Shown here: positions 27,101 to 35,375 of the stretch, in pieces
Numbering within the stretch: position 1 is the stretch's first letter
Layout of the letters: every line of letters begins with the position of its first letter
Assembly (NCBI RefSeq): GCF_015686695.1
Contig: NZ_JADPMR010000001.1
Coordinates: forward strand, 1,860,001 to 1,924,000
Direction of reading: 5' to 3'
Length of the DNA: 64,000 bases
Origin: Vibrio nitrifigilis
Lineage (GTDB): Bacteria; Pseudomonadota; Gammaproteobacteria; Enterobacterales; Vibrionaceae
Made by a program: the position numbers and the translations under genes
Notes under the pieces: generated by a model
Told to the model about the DNA's origin: nothing
Database searches by the model: none
The model's input: only the letters and a program-made list of their open reading frames with translations

Positions 27101-27216
27101 TCCAAGCAGATGCGAACATTAGTAGAACATGATATACTCAGCGCAATTAATTCTTGATATTGCAACATTGCCCATGTTGTGTACCGAGCCCATTCGTATA
27201 AGAAAGGAGCTTGTTT

Positions 27217-27414
27217 ATGACTTACCTACTCGCTTTTGCGCTATTTCTTGCGATCATTGTTCTCATGTCTCTAGGTGTTATCGCCCATAGGAAACCCATT
27301 CAAGGCAGTTGTGGTGGGCTTTCCAGCGTTGGTGTTGATAAAGTTTGCAACTGCGAAACGCCCTGCAAAGATCATGCAAAACTCCACCAAATTCAAGAAC
27401 CTGAAGACAAGTAG
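27217..27414 (+). CDS. nqrM: Na+-NQR maturation protein NqrM
   Basis: A 65-residue membrane protein with one N-terminal helix (LLAFALFLAIIVLMSLGVI) and four conserved cysteines in GSCGGLSS and VCNCETPC. NqrM delivers or inserts the iron that is bound by four cysteines between NqrD and NqrE of the sodium-pumping NADH:quinone reductase. The gene usually sits beside apbE at the end of the nqr operon; here it is alone behind an unrelated gene. AAGGAG lies seven bases before the ATG; a TTG six bases earlier is less likely. Confidence 0.9.
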   Translation: MTYLLAFALFLAIIVLMSLGVIAHRKPIQGSCGGLSSVGVDKVCNCETPCKDHAKLHQIQEPEDK

Positions 27415-27537
27415 TCTTATCTATTTTTCATATAGCATGCCGCTCTCTTCCAATCAGAGCCTTGCCTAAGAGTGCTGACATAGTCGACAAAACAGTCTTC
27501 TGTGGTTACTTGGATATGTCACTAGCTTAACCAGCAA

Positions 27538-27561
27538 TAAAGCCTGATGTAACAGGCTTTA
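27538..27561 (+). terminator. Hairpin downstream of nqrM
   Basis: Nine-base stem TAAAGCCTG with a six-base loop, about 125 bases past the nqrM stop. The T-run after it is short, so it is a weak terminator candidate. Confidence 0.5.
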
Positions 27562-27576
27562 CCTGAGTTACAACGA

Positions 27577-27605
27577 TTCACTTTCAAATATTATTTGAAA
27601 GTGAA
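27577..27605. repeat. Perfect 13-bp inverted repeat upstream of nfsB
   Basis: TTCACTTTCAAAT-ATT-ATTTGAAAGTGAA, 78 bases before the nitroreductase start. It could be an operator for a dimeric regulator or an AT-rich terminator for the gene before; no long T-run follows directly. Confidence 0.55.
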
Positions 27606-27682
27606 TTAATTTCCTTCGCTTTTTTAAGCGTAATCCGTGCGGTAAGGTGTGCACCTAGCATTCACCTACTAAGGATATCTTC

Positions 27683-28336
27683 ATGGACATTACCGCACAC
27701 GCTAAATCGCGCTATTCAACTAAAGCATTTGATGCTTCAAAACGCCTTAGCGACGAGCATGTTCAAGCAATCAAAGAATTGATTCGTTTAAGTCCTTCAA
27801 GTGTCAACTCTCAACCATGGCACTTCGTCCTTGCAAGCACTGAAGCGGGTAAAGATTCTATCGCTAAATCAACCGCTGAAAACTATGTGTTTAACGAACC
27901 TAAAATTCGCAATGCTTCCCACGTATTGGTGTTTTGCGCAAAAACTAATATTGATGAGGATTACTTACTGCAAGTATTAGACCTTGAAGATCGTGCTGGC
28001 CGCTTTGCTACCGATGAAGCGAAAGCAGGTGGACACAACGGGCGTCTATTCTTCACTAACATGCACCGTTTCGATCTTAAAGATGAAAAGCATTGGATGG
28101 AAAAACAGGTATATCTTGCATTAGGTACGCTACTTCTTGGTGTTTCCACCATGGGTATTGATGCAGTGCCAATCGAAGGCTTTGATTCTAAAGTTCTTGA
28201 TAACGAACTCGGCCTACGTGAACAAGGTTATACCAGCTTAGTTATTGTCCCTCTTGGTTACCATAGCGATGCAGACTTTAATGCAAAATTACCGAAAGCG
28301 CGCTGGTCTCAAGAAGAAGTGATTACGGAGATTTAA
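27683..28336 (+). CDS. nfsB: Oxygen-insensitive NAD(P)H nitroreductase (NfsB-like)
   Basis: A 217-residue FMN-dependent nitroreductase/dihydropteridine reductase family protein. The N-terminal SRYSTKAFDASKRL carries the FMN phosphate-binding arginine, PSSVNSQPWHFVLA the isoalloxazine-binding segment, and GIDAVPIEGFD the dimer-interface loop. It reduces nitroaromatics and quinones by two electrons. It is followed after eight bases by a small monooxygenase gene, suggesting a pair that handles quinone-like or electrophilic compounds. Confidence 0.92.
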   Translation: MDITAHAKSRYSTKAFDASKRLSDEHVQAIKELIRLSPSSVNSQPWHFVLASTEAGKDSIAKSTAENYVFNEPKIRNASHVLVFCAKTNIDEDYLLQVLDLEDRAGRFATDEAKAGGHNGRLFFTNMHRFDLKDEKHWMEKQVYLALGTLLLGVSTMGIDAVPIEGFDSKVLDNELGLREQGYTSLVIVPLGYHSDADFNAKLPKARWSQEEVITEI

Positions 28337-28344
28337 GAGATAGC

Positions 28345-28641
28345 ATGTCAACAGTACACGTATTCGCCGAGATAAAGGCTAACCGCGGTTACGAAAACGA
28401 GTTAGAAAGCGCATTGTGTAACCTACTTGAACCCTCTCGAGAAGAGCTTGGCTGTTGTCAGTTTGAGTTATATCGTGATAAAGGCGTTGATGATGTGTTC
28501 ATTTTACAAGAAGTATGGATTTCACAACGCTCTCTTGATATGCACATGGAATCCGATCATTTCCAATCCTTTTTGAATTCTGTGCAAGAAAATCAATGGA
28601 TCGAATACATTACGCCGCGCACGCTTAACTTTTTGGGTTAA
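28345..28641 (+). CDS. Antibiotic biosynthesis monooxygenase (ABM) family protein
   Basis: A 98-residue ferredoxin-like dimeric alpha-beta barrel protein of the ABM/YgiN quinol monooxygenase type. Recognisable parts are VHVFAEIKANRGYENELESA, SREELGCCQFELYRD and the LQEVWISQRSLDMHMESDHFQSF segment with the histidine lining the pocket. The likely substrate is a quinol or small phenol. It shares a transcript with nfsB; its stop codon lies inside a hairpin (28636-28661). Confidence 0.87.
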   Translation: MSTVHVFAEIKANRGYENELESALCNLLEPSREELGCCQFELYRDKGVDDVFILQEVWISQRSLDMHMESDHFQSFLNSVQENQWIEYITPRTLNFLG

Positions 28642-28724
28642 CCGTATCGTTACGGTTAACCAAGATTTATGGCTAAACCAAAAAACACCGCTATTAGAAC
28701 GAGTATAGTGCGTGTTTCCTAGTC

Positions 28725-28758
28725 AAAGCGGATAACGTTTATCGTTATCCGCTCTTTT
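28725..28758 (+). terminator. Terminator of the nfsB-ABM operon
   Basis: Eleven-base stem AGCGGATAACG with a five-base loop and CTTTT tail. An additional eleven-base hairpin (28636-28661) overlaps the monooxygenase stop codon. Confidence 0.7.
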
Positions 28759-28822
28759 CAAATGCCCGCCAATATGTTGTGATTGTTAGCTAATGCTCAA
28801 CAATTAGACCTACAATAACTTC

Positions 28823-29764
28823 ATGAAAGCGCTTAACGACCTATATATCTTCGTTGAAACAGCAAAACACGGCAGTTTTTCAAAAGCAGCCCACGCAGCT
28901 GATGTTACCCCAGCGGCAGTCAGTGCCGCAATAAAACGCCTAGAAACCCAACTTGATGTTGCCCTATTTATTCGTTCAACGCGCAACTTACGCCTGACTC
29001 ACGAAGGTGAAACCCTACTAGAAAAGGCCTCACAGGCATTGAATACCATTCAAGAAGGTATCGACCATATTTCGCAAACTCAAGGGGAAATTGGCGGGCA
29101 CATTATGCTATCCGCGCCTTCAGATTTTGGCCGCCATTTATTGCTTGGTTGGCTAGAAGAATTCACTGATATTTATCCTCACATACAAATCACCCTTGAG
29201 CTGTCTGATGGAGTGAGCAATCTATACAACAAACCTATCGACATGGCGATCCGCTACGGCGTACCACCCGACTCCCGCTTGGTTGCTCTACCACTATGCA
29301 CTAGGAATCGACGTATCGCTTGTGCAACACCTAGCTACCTTGATAAGCGCCCACCTATTAGTCACCCTAAAGATCTTATCGAACACAATTGTTTATGTTT
29401 TCAATTAGCGAGCTCAACGGATAACCATTGGTCATTCATGCGTGATGGAGATTCTGAAACGATTACCGTCAGTGGCCATTTTAACGCCAATGATGGTGAA
29501 GCGGTTCACCAATGGGCATTAAAAGGAAAGGGGGTTATTTATAAATCATTAGTCGATATGAGTAGAGATTTATTTACCCAGCGCCTGCATCCACTACTCC
29601 TTGATTGGAAAACCGAGCCTTGCCCGCTTTATGTTGTGTGTGCCGACCGACGCTTACTAAATCCAACCACTAAAACACTGCATGAATTTTTACGCTTAAA
29701 ATGTGAAAAGGTGCTCACAGAAGCTGAACAATACTTGACTGAAAATTACTACTCACCGAAATAA
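28823..29764 (+). CDS. LysR family transcriptional regulator
   Basis: A 313-residue LysR regulator. The helix-turn-helix is at residues 16-45 (GSFSKAAHAADVTPAAVSAAIKRLE), followed by the linker helix and a periplasmic-binding-like effector domain with GHIMLSAPSDFGRHLL and MAIRYG motifs. This resembles the CrgA/YhaJ-type regulators that often control nearby oxidoreductases, so it may act on the nfsB-ABM pair just upstream, though they point the same way and are separated by a terminator. The effector is unknown. Confidence 0.87.
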   Translation: MKALNDLYIFVETAKHGSFSKAAHAADVTPAAVSAAIKRLETQLDVALFIRSTRNLRLTHEGETLLEKASQALNTIQEGIDHISQTQGEIGGHIMLSAPSDFGRHLLLGWLEEFTDIYPHIQITLELSDGVSNLYNKPIDMAIRYGVPPDSRLVALPLCTRNRRIACATPSYLDKRPPISHPKDLIEHNCLCFQLASSTDNHWSFMRDGDSETITVSGHFNANDGEAVHQWALKGKGVIYKSLVDMSRDLFTQRLHPLLLDWKTEPCPLYVVCADRRLLNPTTKTLHEFLRLKCEKVLTEAEQYLTENYYSPK

Positions 29765-30203
29765 TTTAACCTACCGAACCGACCGATTGTGATCATTAAA
29801 GAATGCAATAAACGCGTTCTTTGTTGATGGTGATCACACCTCCCTTCTACATAAATCGCTGTTAAACTCCATGTATTAAGTATTCACTGCTCCAACCAGT
29901 GAAGATGCTCGCCTTTAAATAGTGTTTTATAATGCCCAACTTTGCAGCATATTGAACTGCCATTGTATGATCATAAATACCCTAAAGCACATAAACCCCG
30001 AATAAGCTTTTGAAACGTAAACATTTATATAATTATGCATTACAAAAAGCCATTGATACACACGTCACTAAATTAGCACAACTCACTTTTATTTAATTAA
30101 ACATTAGAATAACTGCCAATTTCATTACTTTACGTACTGTTTTTTTTATTGTGTAATCGGACTTTTGACACACTTTTGACTTTGACTAAACGGACTAGAA
30201 AAA
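29765..30203. other. Intergenic region upstream of the symporter
   Basis: A 439-base AT-rich gap. A hairpin AAAGAATGC-N7-GCGTTCTTT (29798-29822, one G-U pair) just past the LysR stop is a probable terminator. The rest should contain the symporter promoter. I see no coding frame. Confidence 0.5.
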
Positions 30204-31454
30204 ATGGACCACAACTCTCCTTCTAACAAACTTGGACTCTGGACTGGCCTCGCGCTATGGAAAAAAATCCTGATCGGCATGGTGCTCGGAGTCGCAGTCG
30301 GTGCCCTGTTAGGAAAGGACGCAGCCCTACTTAAGCCGATTGGCACGCTATTTATTAACGCGATTAAAATGCTAATCGTGCCATTGGTATTTTGCTCTCT
30401 CGTGGTTGGTATTACCTCGATGAAAGATACCCGCAAAATGGGGCGTATCGGCGGTAAAGCGATCGTACTTTATTTATTGACTACCGCTGTCGCTATTGCG
30501 ATTGGTTTAGGGCTCTCTGCAGTCATCCAGCCAGGCGCAGGATTAAATATGACAGCATCTCAATCGAGTGTGGCGAAAGATGCACCCGCTTTGGTGCAAA
30601 CTCTGCTAGCGATGATCCCACAAAACCCTATCAAAGCCTTGGCAGCAGGTAATATTTTACAAATTATCGTGTTTGCAATAGGCCTTGGCGTTTCTTTAGT
30701 ATTGATTGGCGAAGAAAAAGCGGCTCCAGCCGTTAAAGTGTTCCAAAGCCTTGCTGAAGCGATGTACAAACTGACTGAAATTGTCATGGCATTTGCACCT
30801 TACGGCATATTTGGTTTGATGGCATGGGTTGCTGGCACTTATGGTCTAGATGTACTACTTCCACTGATTAAAGTGGTCGGCGCGGTTTATTTAGGTGCGC
30901 TTATTCACGTAGTTGTGTTCTATTCTGGTGTGTTAACCTTTTTAGGTCGTTTGAATCCACGCCGTTACCTTAAAGCGATCACCAACCCAGCGGCAGTCGC
31001 ATTTACGACGTCTAGTAGCTCAGGGACATTACCAGCAACTATTAAAGCATCTCGCGAAGAAATGGGCGTTTCAGAGGGTGTATCTGGTTTCGTGCTGCCA
31101 CTTGGCGCAACGATTAACATGGACGGCACAGCACTTTACCAAGGTGTTTGTGCGTTATTTATTGCCCAAGCATTTGGCATCGATCTATCGATGGCCGATT
31201 ATATGACAATCATCCTCACTGCGACCTTAGCTTCAATTGGTACTGCAGGCGTACCTGGCGCAGGACTTATCATGTTATCGCTGGTACTTAGCACGGTTGG
31301 TTTGCCTATCGAAGGGCTTGCAATTGTGGCAGGTATCGACCGTATCTTGGATATGGCGCGCACCACTATCAATATCTGTGGTGACATGATGGTAGCGGTT
31401 GTTATCGCTAAAAGTGAAAAAGAATTGGATCAAGCTGTCTATGATGCTGATTAA
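30204..31454 (+). CDS. Dicarboxylate/amino acid:cation symporter (DAACS family)
   Basis: A 416-residue inner-membrane symporter of the GltP/DctA/SstT fold with eight helices and two re-entrant loops. Hairpin 1 has the serine-rich motif TSSSSGTLPATIKAS, and the substrate-binding helix has the NMDGTALYQG motif. The DRILDMARTTINICGD segment in the last helix holds the aspartate and arginine that choose between acidic amino acids and dicarboxylates. The arginine is present, which favours glutamate, aspartate or a C4-dicarboxylate. It is monocistronic with a strong terminator. Confidence 0.9.
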   Translation: MDHNSPSNKLGLWTGLALWKKILIGMVLGVAVGALLGKDAALLKPIGTLFINAIKMLIVPLVFCSLVVGITSMKDTRKMGRIGGKAIVLYLLTTAVAIAIGLGLSAVIQPGAGLNMTASQSSVAKDAPALVQTLLAMIPQNPIKALAAGNILQIIVFAIGLGVSLVLIGEEKAAPAVKVFQSLAEAMYKLTEIVMAFAPYGIFGLMAWVAGTYGLDVLLPLIKVVGAVYLGALIHVVVFYSGVLTFLGRLNPRRYLKAITNPAAVAFTTSSSSGTLPATIKASREEMGVSEGVSGFVLPLGATINMDGTALYQGVCALFIAQAFGIDLSMADYMTIILTATLASIGTAGVPGAGLIMLSLVLSTVGLPIEGLAIVAGIDRILDMARTTINICGDMMVAVVIAKSEKELDQAVYDAD

Positions 31455-31500
31455 TCAACATCATAATAGTCGATAGCTGCATATTTCCGACTATAAATAA

Positions 31501-31531
31501 AAACCGCGCTACACTGTAGCGCGGTTTTTTT
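31501..31531 (+). terminator. Intrinsic terminator of the symporter gene
   Basis: Twelve-base stem AAACCGCGCTAC with a three-base loop followed by a seven-base T-run. It lies about 45 bases past the stop. Confidence 0.92.
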
Positions 31532-31569
31532 ATCACTGATAAATCGATATTATCGACAATCACCGAGTC

Positions 31570-32043
31570 TTATTGGTGCTGACCTAACTTCACTAAGCCA
31601 TTCGAATGAAACCAAAGTGCTTCTTTACGGCGACGACCGATAAGGATGGGGCCATCATCGTAAAATAGGAAATTTTTCCAATGGCGCTTAAAGACCGACC
31701 ACTTAGTTTCTAATATATTGTATTTTTCATAGCAAAAATAAACGGTTACATCATCTTGCCAATCGATATGTTGTGTAATCGCAACCGGCATTTCTGGGTC
31801 ATCACTTTCCCATTCAGCCATCCAATCAACTTCATCACCCCAAGCTTTATTGTGCATTGGCCAATCTTGTGAGCTCAAACGTTCTGAATCCGGGCTTTGC
31901 GCACTAATATTGTCTTTCCAAAATTGTGCGGCTCGTTGCGCCGTCATTGGCTTAATCTGTGCCAAATCTTCTTCAGGTAATGGCATTGATTGATGAGTAA
32001 AAATCCACTTTCTTTGGTATTGATCCAAAGGCAAATACGACAT
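31570..32043 (-). CDS. DUF2947 family protein
   Basis: A 157-residue soluble protein, rich in tryptophan, with no signal peptide or membrane segment. The overall sequence, including YQRKWIFTHQSMPL near the start and the FYDDGPILIGRRRKEALWF segment near the end, resembles the DUF2947 family found in Vibrio and relatives. No function is known. It follows rimJ by 84 bases with a weak hairpin in the gap (32064-32081). Confidence 0.7.
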   Translation of the reverse strand: MSYLPLDQYQRKWIFTHQSMPLPEEDLAQIKPMTAQRAAQFWKDNISAQSPDSERLSSQDWPMHNKAWGDEVDWMAEWESDDPEMPVAITQHIDWQDDVTVYFCYEKYNILETKWSVFKRHWKNFLFYDDGPILIGRRRKEALWFHSNGLVKLGQHQ

Positions 32044-32063
32044 GAAGTGTCCTTAAACAGTGA

Positions 32064-32081
32064 GTCGCCTCATGGGGCGAC
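32064..32081 (-). terminator. Weak hairpin after rimJ
   Basis: Six-base GC-rich stem GTCGCC in the gap between rimJ and the DUF2947 gene. It has no clear T-run, so termination is uncertain. Confidence 0.35.
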
Positions 32082-32127
32082 GAGATCTATCATTTTACTT
32101 GACTTGTTAAGTCTATTTATACGGTAA

Positions 32128-32703
32128 CTAACCTTGCCAATGCAAATTGGTTAACGACATCATTTTATGATCTTGCCATTGCCCATTAATCAACAAGTAG
32201 TCTTTAGCAAAGCCTTCTTCGACAAAGCCGGCTTTGTTTAACACAGCAGCGCTGCGCTGATTATGCGGCATGTAGCAAGCGCTAATACGATGCATATTTT
32301 GCATATCAAACATATAGTGACATGCCATTTTTAGCGCGCGCGACATAATGCCTTTTCCTTGGGCACTTTCTGCCAACGAATAACCCACCGTACAAGAATG
32401 CATAGGAAAGCGAACCAGATTGCTAAACGAAATGGTGCCATACATGGCTTGCGTATTTTTATCGGTGATCAACAAATAGAAACCGATGCCTAATCGATGC
32501 AATTCATTGAGCTTAACCAATCGTTGGTGCCACCCGACATAAGAGTAGAACGCCTCGTCACGTTCAGGTTCCCAAGGTTTTAGAAAATCGCGATTAACCG
32601 TAAAATATTGGCTAATTAACTGCGCATCACCGACTTCAGCTGTGCGCAGAACAATATTGTCATCCACTTCATACACCTGACTGGGTGTACTATGCTTGCT
32701 CAT
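32128..32703 (-). CDS. rimJ: Ribosomal-protein-S5-alanine N-acetyltransferase (RimJ-like)
   Basis: A 191-residue GNAT acetyltransferase of the RimJ/RimL type. The acetyl-CoA binding region is GYSLAESAQGKGIMSRAL, followed by NMHRISACYMPHNQRSAAVLNKAGFVEEG, the RimJ/RimL motif B. The probable substrate is the N-terminal alanine of ribosomal protein S5 or another protein N-terminus. The start overlaps the tyrR stop by one base (TAATG), so the two are translationally coupled. Confidence 0.85.
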   Translation of the reverse strand: MSKHSTPSQVYEVDDNIVLRTAEVGDAQLISQYFTVNRDFLKPWEPERDEAFYSYVGWHQRLVKLNELHRLGIGFYLLITDKNTQAMYGTISFSNLVRFPMHSCTVGYSLAESAQGKGIMSRALKMACHYMFDMQNMHRISACYMPHNQRSAAVLNKAGFVEEGFAKDYLLINGQWQDHKMMSLTNLHWQG

Positions 32704-34247
32704 TAACGTTTCCTAATTCCATATTCACGTAATTTATTCGCGATCGATGTATGCGATACATTCAATCGTTTAGCTAATTTCCGACTCGATGGAAACGATT
32801 GATAAAGTCGGTCCAAGACTTGTGATTCATACTCTTTCATGATGTCGTCAAGCGCTCCATCTAGATTAAGTGTGGCATTACCACCCGACATATGTTCGGT
32901 TTGTGGTAAATGAAAATGATCGACACTTAGCGGCTCATCTTGCACTTCGGTCAGCGCACGCAACACCATGTTATCCAGTTGGCGCATGTTACCGGGCCAC
33001 TGATATTGCGTCAGTTGGTCAAGTAACTCATCATCCATCGGTGGTTTTAACATGCCTAACTTGTTACTGTGCTTGGCCATAAATAGCTCCAGCAACGGTT
33101 GAATGTCACTTGGGCGTTCACGTAAAGGTGGAATGCGTAGCGTCAAGACGTTTAAACGATAATAAAGATCTTCTCGGAAACCACCATTTTCCGCGAGTTC
33201 AGCTAATTGGTGACGCGTCGAGGCAATGACACGCACATCCACATGCATTTCATGCTCTTCGCCCACGCGGCGGAACGTGCCATCTTGTAAAAATCGCAGT
33301 AGCTTTATTTGTAAATGAGGGGTCATTTCACCGATTTCATCAAGGAATACGGTGCCACCATCGGCTTGCTCAAAAATGCCTTTATGCCCTAATTCATGGT
33401 TGAAAGAGCCAGGCGCATGACCAAACAATTCTGTTTCCGCGACATCATCAGGAATCGCAGCGCAATTGAGTACTAGAAATGGATGATCGCCTCGTTCAGA
33501 GCGATTATGACAGGCGCGAGCCAACATCTCTTTACCCGTACCTGTTTCGCCTTCAATTAAAAGCGGTTGATCGAGTGAGGAGAGCTTTTTCGCTTGATTG
33601 ATGAGCGCCTTATGGCGATTAGAAACCCCAACAAAATGCTCAAACCCAAGATTAGAGTGTAATGGCACTTCTTCTAATAAATATTGCGCTTCTTTTACGC
33701 TACGGATCATCATCATCGCACTAGCAAGCGTGGATTCTTTCGATTCACCCGTAATATAAACGGGCATCACTTCGAGTGCATAATCTAATCCGTCTAACAC
33801 CACTTGATCGCGCAAACGTGATTTGCTGCCTTCAAGCCAGCGCGTGAAATTAAACGAAGGAACGAGTGAGGATATTTGCTGCCCAATCACATCTTCGGCC
33901 GTTTTATTCAGCAGTGACAGCGCACTTTGGTTGGCCATATCCACCGACCCTTTCAGGTTGATGGCCAAGACCGAATCAGGAAGATTATTGAGGAGAGAAA
34001 TCAATTCGGTGTTGTGACGTTCCATAGGCATAAATTGAATTTTACGCACATCTTTGACGCCAGTAATGCGGCGAATTTCAGCCATCAATTCACTGAACGT
34101 TTCGAAATCAATATCAGGGCAGTTTAAATAGATAATTCCGCTGATATCAATTTCAATACCACGCAAATCAATATTTCTGGAGGCCAGAATATCGAGCAGT
34201 TCTCGGGTCAAACCGAGTCTGTCTTCACAAAAGACTTCTAGACGCAC
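32703..34247 (-). CDS. tyrR: TyrR transcriptional regulator of aromatic amino acid genes
   Basis: A 514-residue regulator with an N-terminal ACT domain (residues 1-75), a PAS domain (about 78-190), an AAA+ ATPase domain (about 205-430) and a C-terminal Fis-like helix-turn-helix (SSRKLAKRLNVSHTSIANKL). Walker A is EGETGTGKEML and Walker B is GGTVFLDEIGEM. In place of the GAFTGA loop of sigma-54 activators it has HAPGSFNHE, as in TyrR, which works with sigma-70. It binds tyrosine, phenylalanine and tryptophan and controls aromatic amino acid uptake, synthesis or breakdown. Confidence 0.94.
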   Translation of the reverse strand: MRLEVFCEDRLGLTRELLDILASRNIDLRGIEIDISGIIYLNCPDIDFETFSELMAEIRRITGVKDVRKIQFMPMERHNTELISLLNNLPDSVLAINLKGSVDMANQSALSLLNKTAEDVIGQQISSLVPSFNFTRWLEGSKSRLRDQVVLDGLDYALEVMPVYITGESKESTLASAMMMIRSVKEAQYLLEEVPLHSNLGFEHFVGVSNRHKALINQAKKLSSLDQPLLIEGETGTGKEMLARACHNRSERGDHPFLVLNCAAIPDDVAETELFGHAPGSFNHELGHKGIFEQADGGTVFLDEIGEMTPHLQIKLLRFLQDGTFRRVGEEHEMHVDVRVIASTRHQLAELAENGGFREDLYYRLNVLTLRIPPLRERPSDIQPLLELFMAKHSNKLGMLKPPMDDELLDQLTQYQWPGNMRQLDNMVLRALTEVQDEPLSVDHFHLPQTEHMSGGNATLNLDGALDDIMKEYESQVLDRLYQSFPSSRKLAKRLNVSHTSIANKLREYGIRKR

Positions 34248-34352
34248 TTCGCTGTTATCCTAATTACAAGTGTCACGAAAAGTTGACAGTAGTTTCTATC
34301 AAGCCTACCAGTGCGTCAAGTAATCTCTTCTTTCTATTGTAAAAACTGCTCA

Positions 34353-35375
34353 CTACTTGACTGATATTGCTGCAATTTTAGTCAATATATGTTTACGTAC
34401 TTCGCTCAGTTTAACCCGGCGTTGCTCGGCCCATGGTAAGGGGCGCAGTAATGTCATCGCTTTAATACCTAAGCGAGCGGTCAGAATGCCGACACCAATG
34501 CCCTGCCCAGCTCGTGTTGAGACCTTAGCGGCCAGATCCATCGACATCAAATCAATACTCGCATCCACAACCAACTCGCTAGCACCAGCAGCAGCCATAT
34601 TGACCAATACGGCTTTAAACAGCTTCAATCGAGACCAATAACCAAGCTCGACGCCGTAGAGTTGCGCCAGTTGATCGACCATTTTTAAACTGCGCCACCC
34701 CACTAGCAACATATCAGCCATCGCGAGAGGGCTGACCGCCACCAAAGCGGCGGCTTCGGTCGAGTAACGCGTCACAATCGCGGTTGCCTTCTTGTCTTGC
34801 TCCGCCACCACCATGGCATCATAGAGCTCCAACACTTCTGCATCGCTATGGCTACCATTTAGCGCCTGCTGCCACCGTTGCAAGCTAGGTGTATTTGCCG
34901 GTAACTCTGACTGCTGAGCAAGATGCTGACAAAAGGCTTCGCCCTCCCCCACAGAATTGCGCGCGATCAGTGATTCGGCCTGCTCTTGAACCGAAAAGTG
35001 ATTTTTTAATCGCTTAAGTTTCCAAAGCTCACGCCCCAGCGCACCAATACCAAAACTGGCAAGTAATGAAACAAATCCCGTCCAACCAAGACTCAGCCAA
35101 TCAGACTGCTGAAATGCCTGAACGACATTGTCGATAGCTTGCCAAGCGACAAGCCCTGTAAAGGTGCCCAATACCGCGGTCCATTTCCAAATCCGCCCCG
35201 ATTTTGGGCGAATGACTTGTTCCAGTTCTTGTTCCGCATCGGTTTCAGAATCGACGGGCATTTCAACCGGAATGAATTTCTCTGGTTGGGTAAATTGCTG
35301 TTTAGCGTTAAGTTCCGCTTCTTGTTCTTGGTGTAGTGGCTGGTCAAATATCGCTTTACCTTTATAGTCACTCAT
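34353..35375 (-). CDS. ycjF: YcjF/TIGR01620 family inner-membrane protein
   Basis: A 340-residue DUF697-type membrane protein. There is a cytoplasmic N-terminus of about 70 residues rich in E and Q, two hydrophobic helices near residues 68-118, and a hydrophobic C-terminal DUF697 region (around ALVAVSPLAMADMLLVGWRSL and RAGQGIGVGILTARLGIKAM). It overlaps ycjX by four bases. The pair is usually part of or next to the phage-shock protein operon and is linked to envelope stress, but its molecular role is unknown. Confidence 0.9.
   Translation of the reverse strand: MSDYKGKAIFDQPLHQEQEAELNAKQQFTQPEKFIPVEMPVDSETDAEQELEQVIRPKSGRIWKWTAVLGTFTGLVAWQAIDNVVQAFQQSDWLSLGWTGFVSLLASFGIGALGRELWKLKRLKNHFSVQEQAESLIARNSVGEGEAFCQHLAQQSELPANTPSLQRWQQALNGSHSDAEVLELYDAMVVAEQDKKATAIVTRYSTEAAALVAVSPLAMADMLLVGWRSLKMVDQLAQLYGVELGYWSRLKLFKAVLVNMAAAGASELVVDASIDLMSMDLAAKVSTRAGQGIGVGILTARLGIKAMTLLRPLPWAEQRRVKLSEVRKHILTKIAAISVK

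Noticed and set aside
29790..29840. GTGATCAC-type palindromic pieces resembling a CRP site
   Set aside because: The TGTGA-N6-TCACA spacing is not met in either orientation; better explained by the hairpin after the LysR gene.
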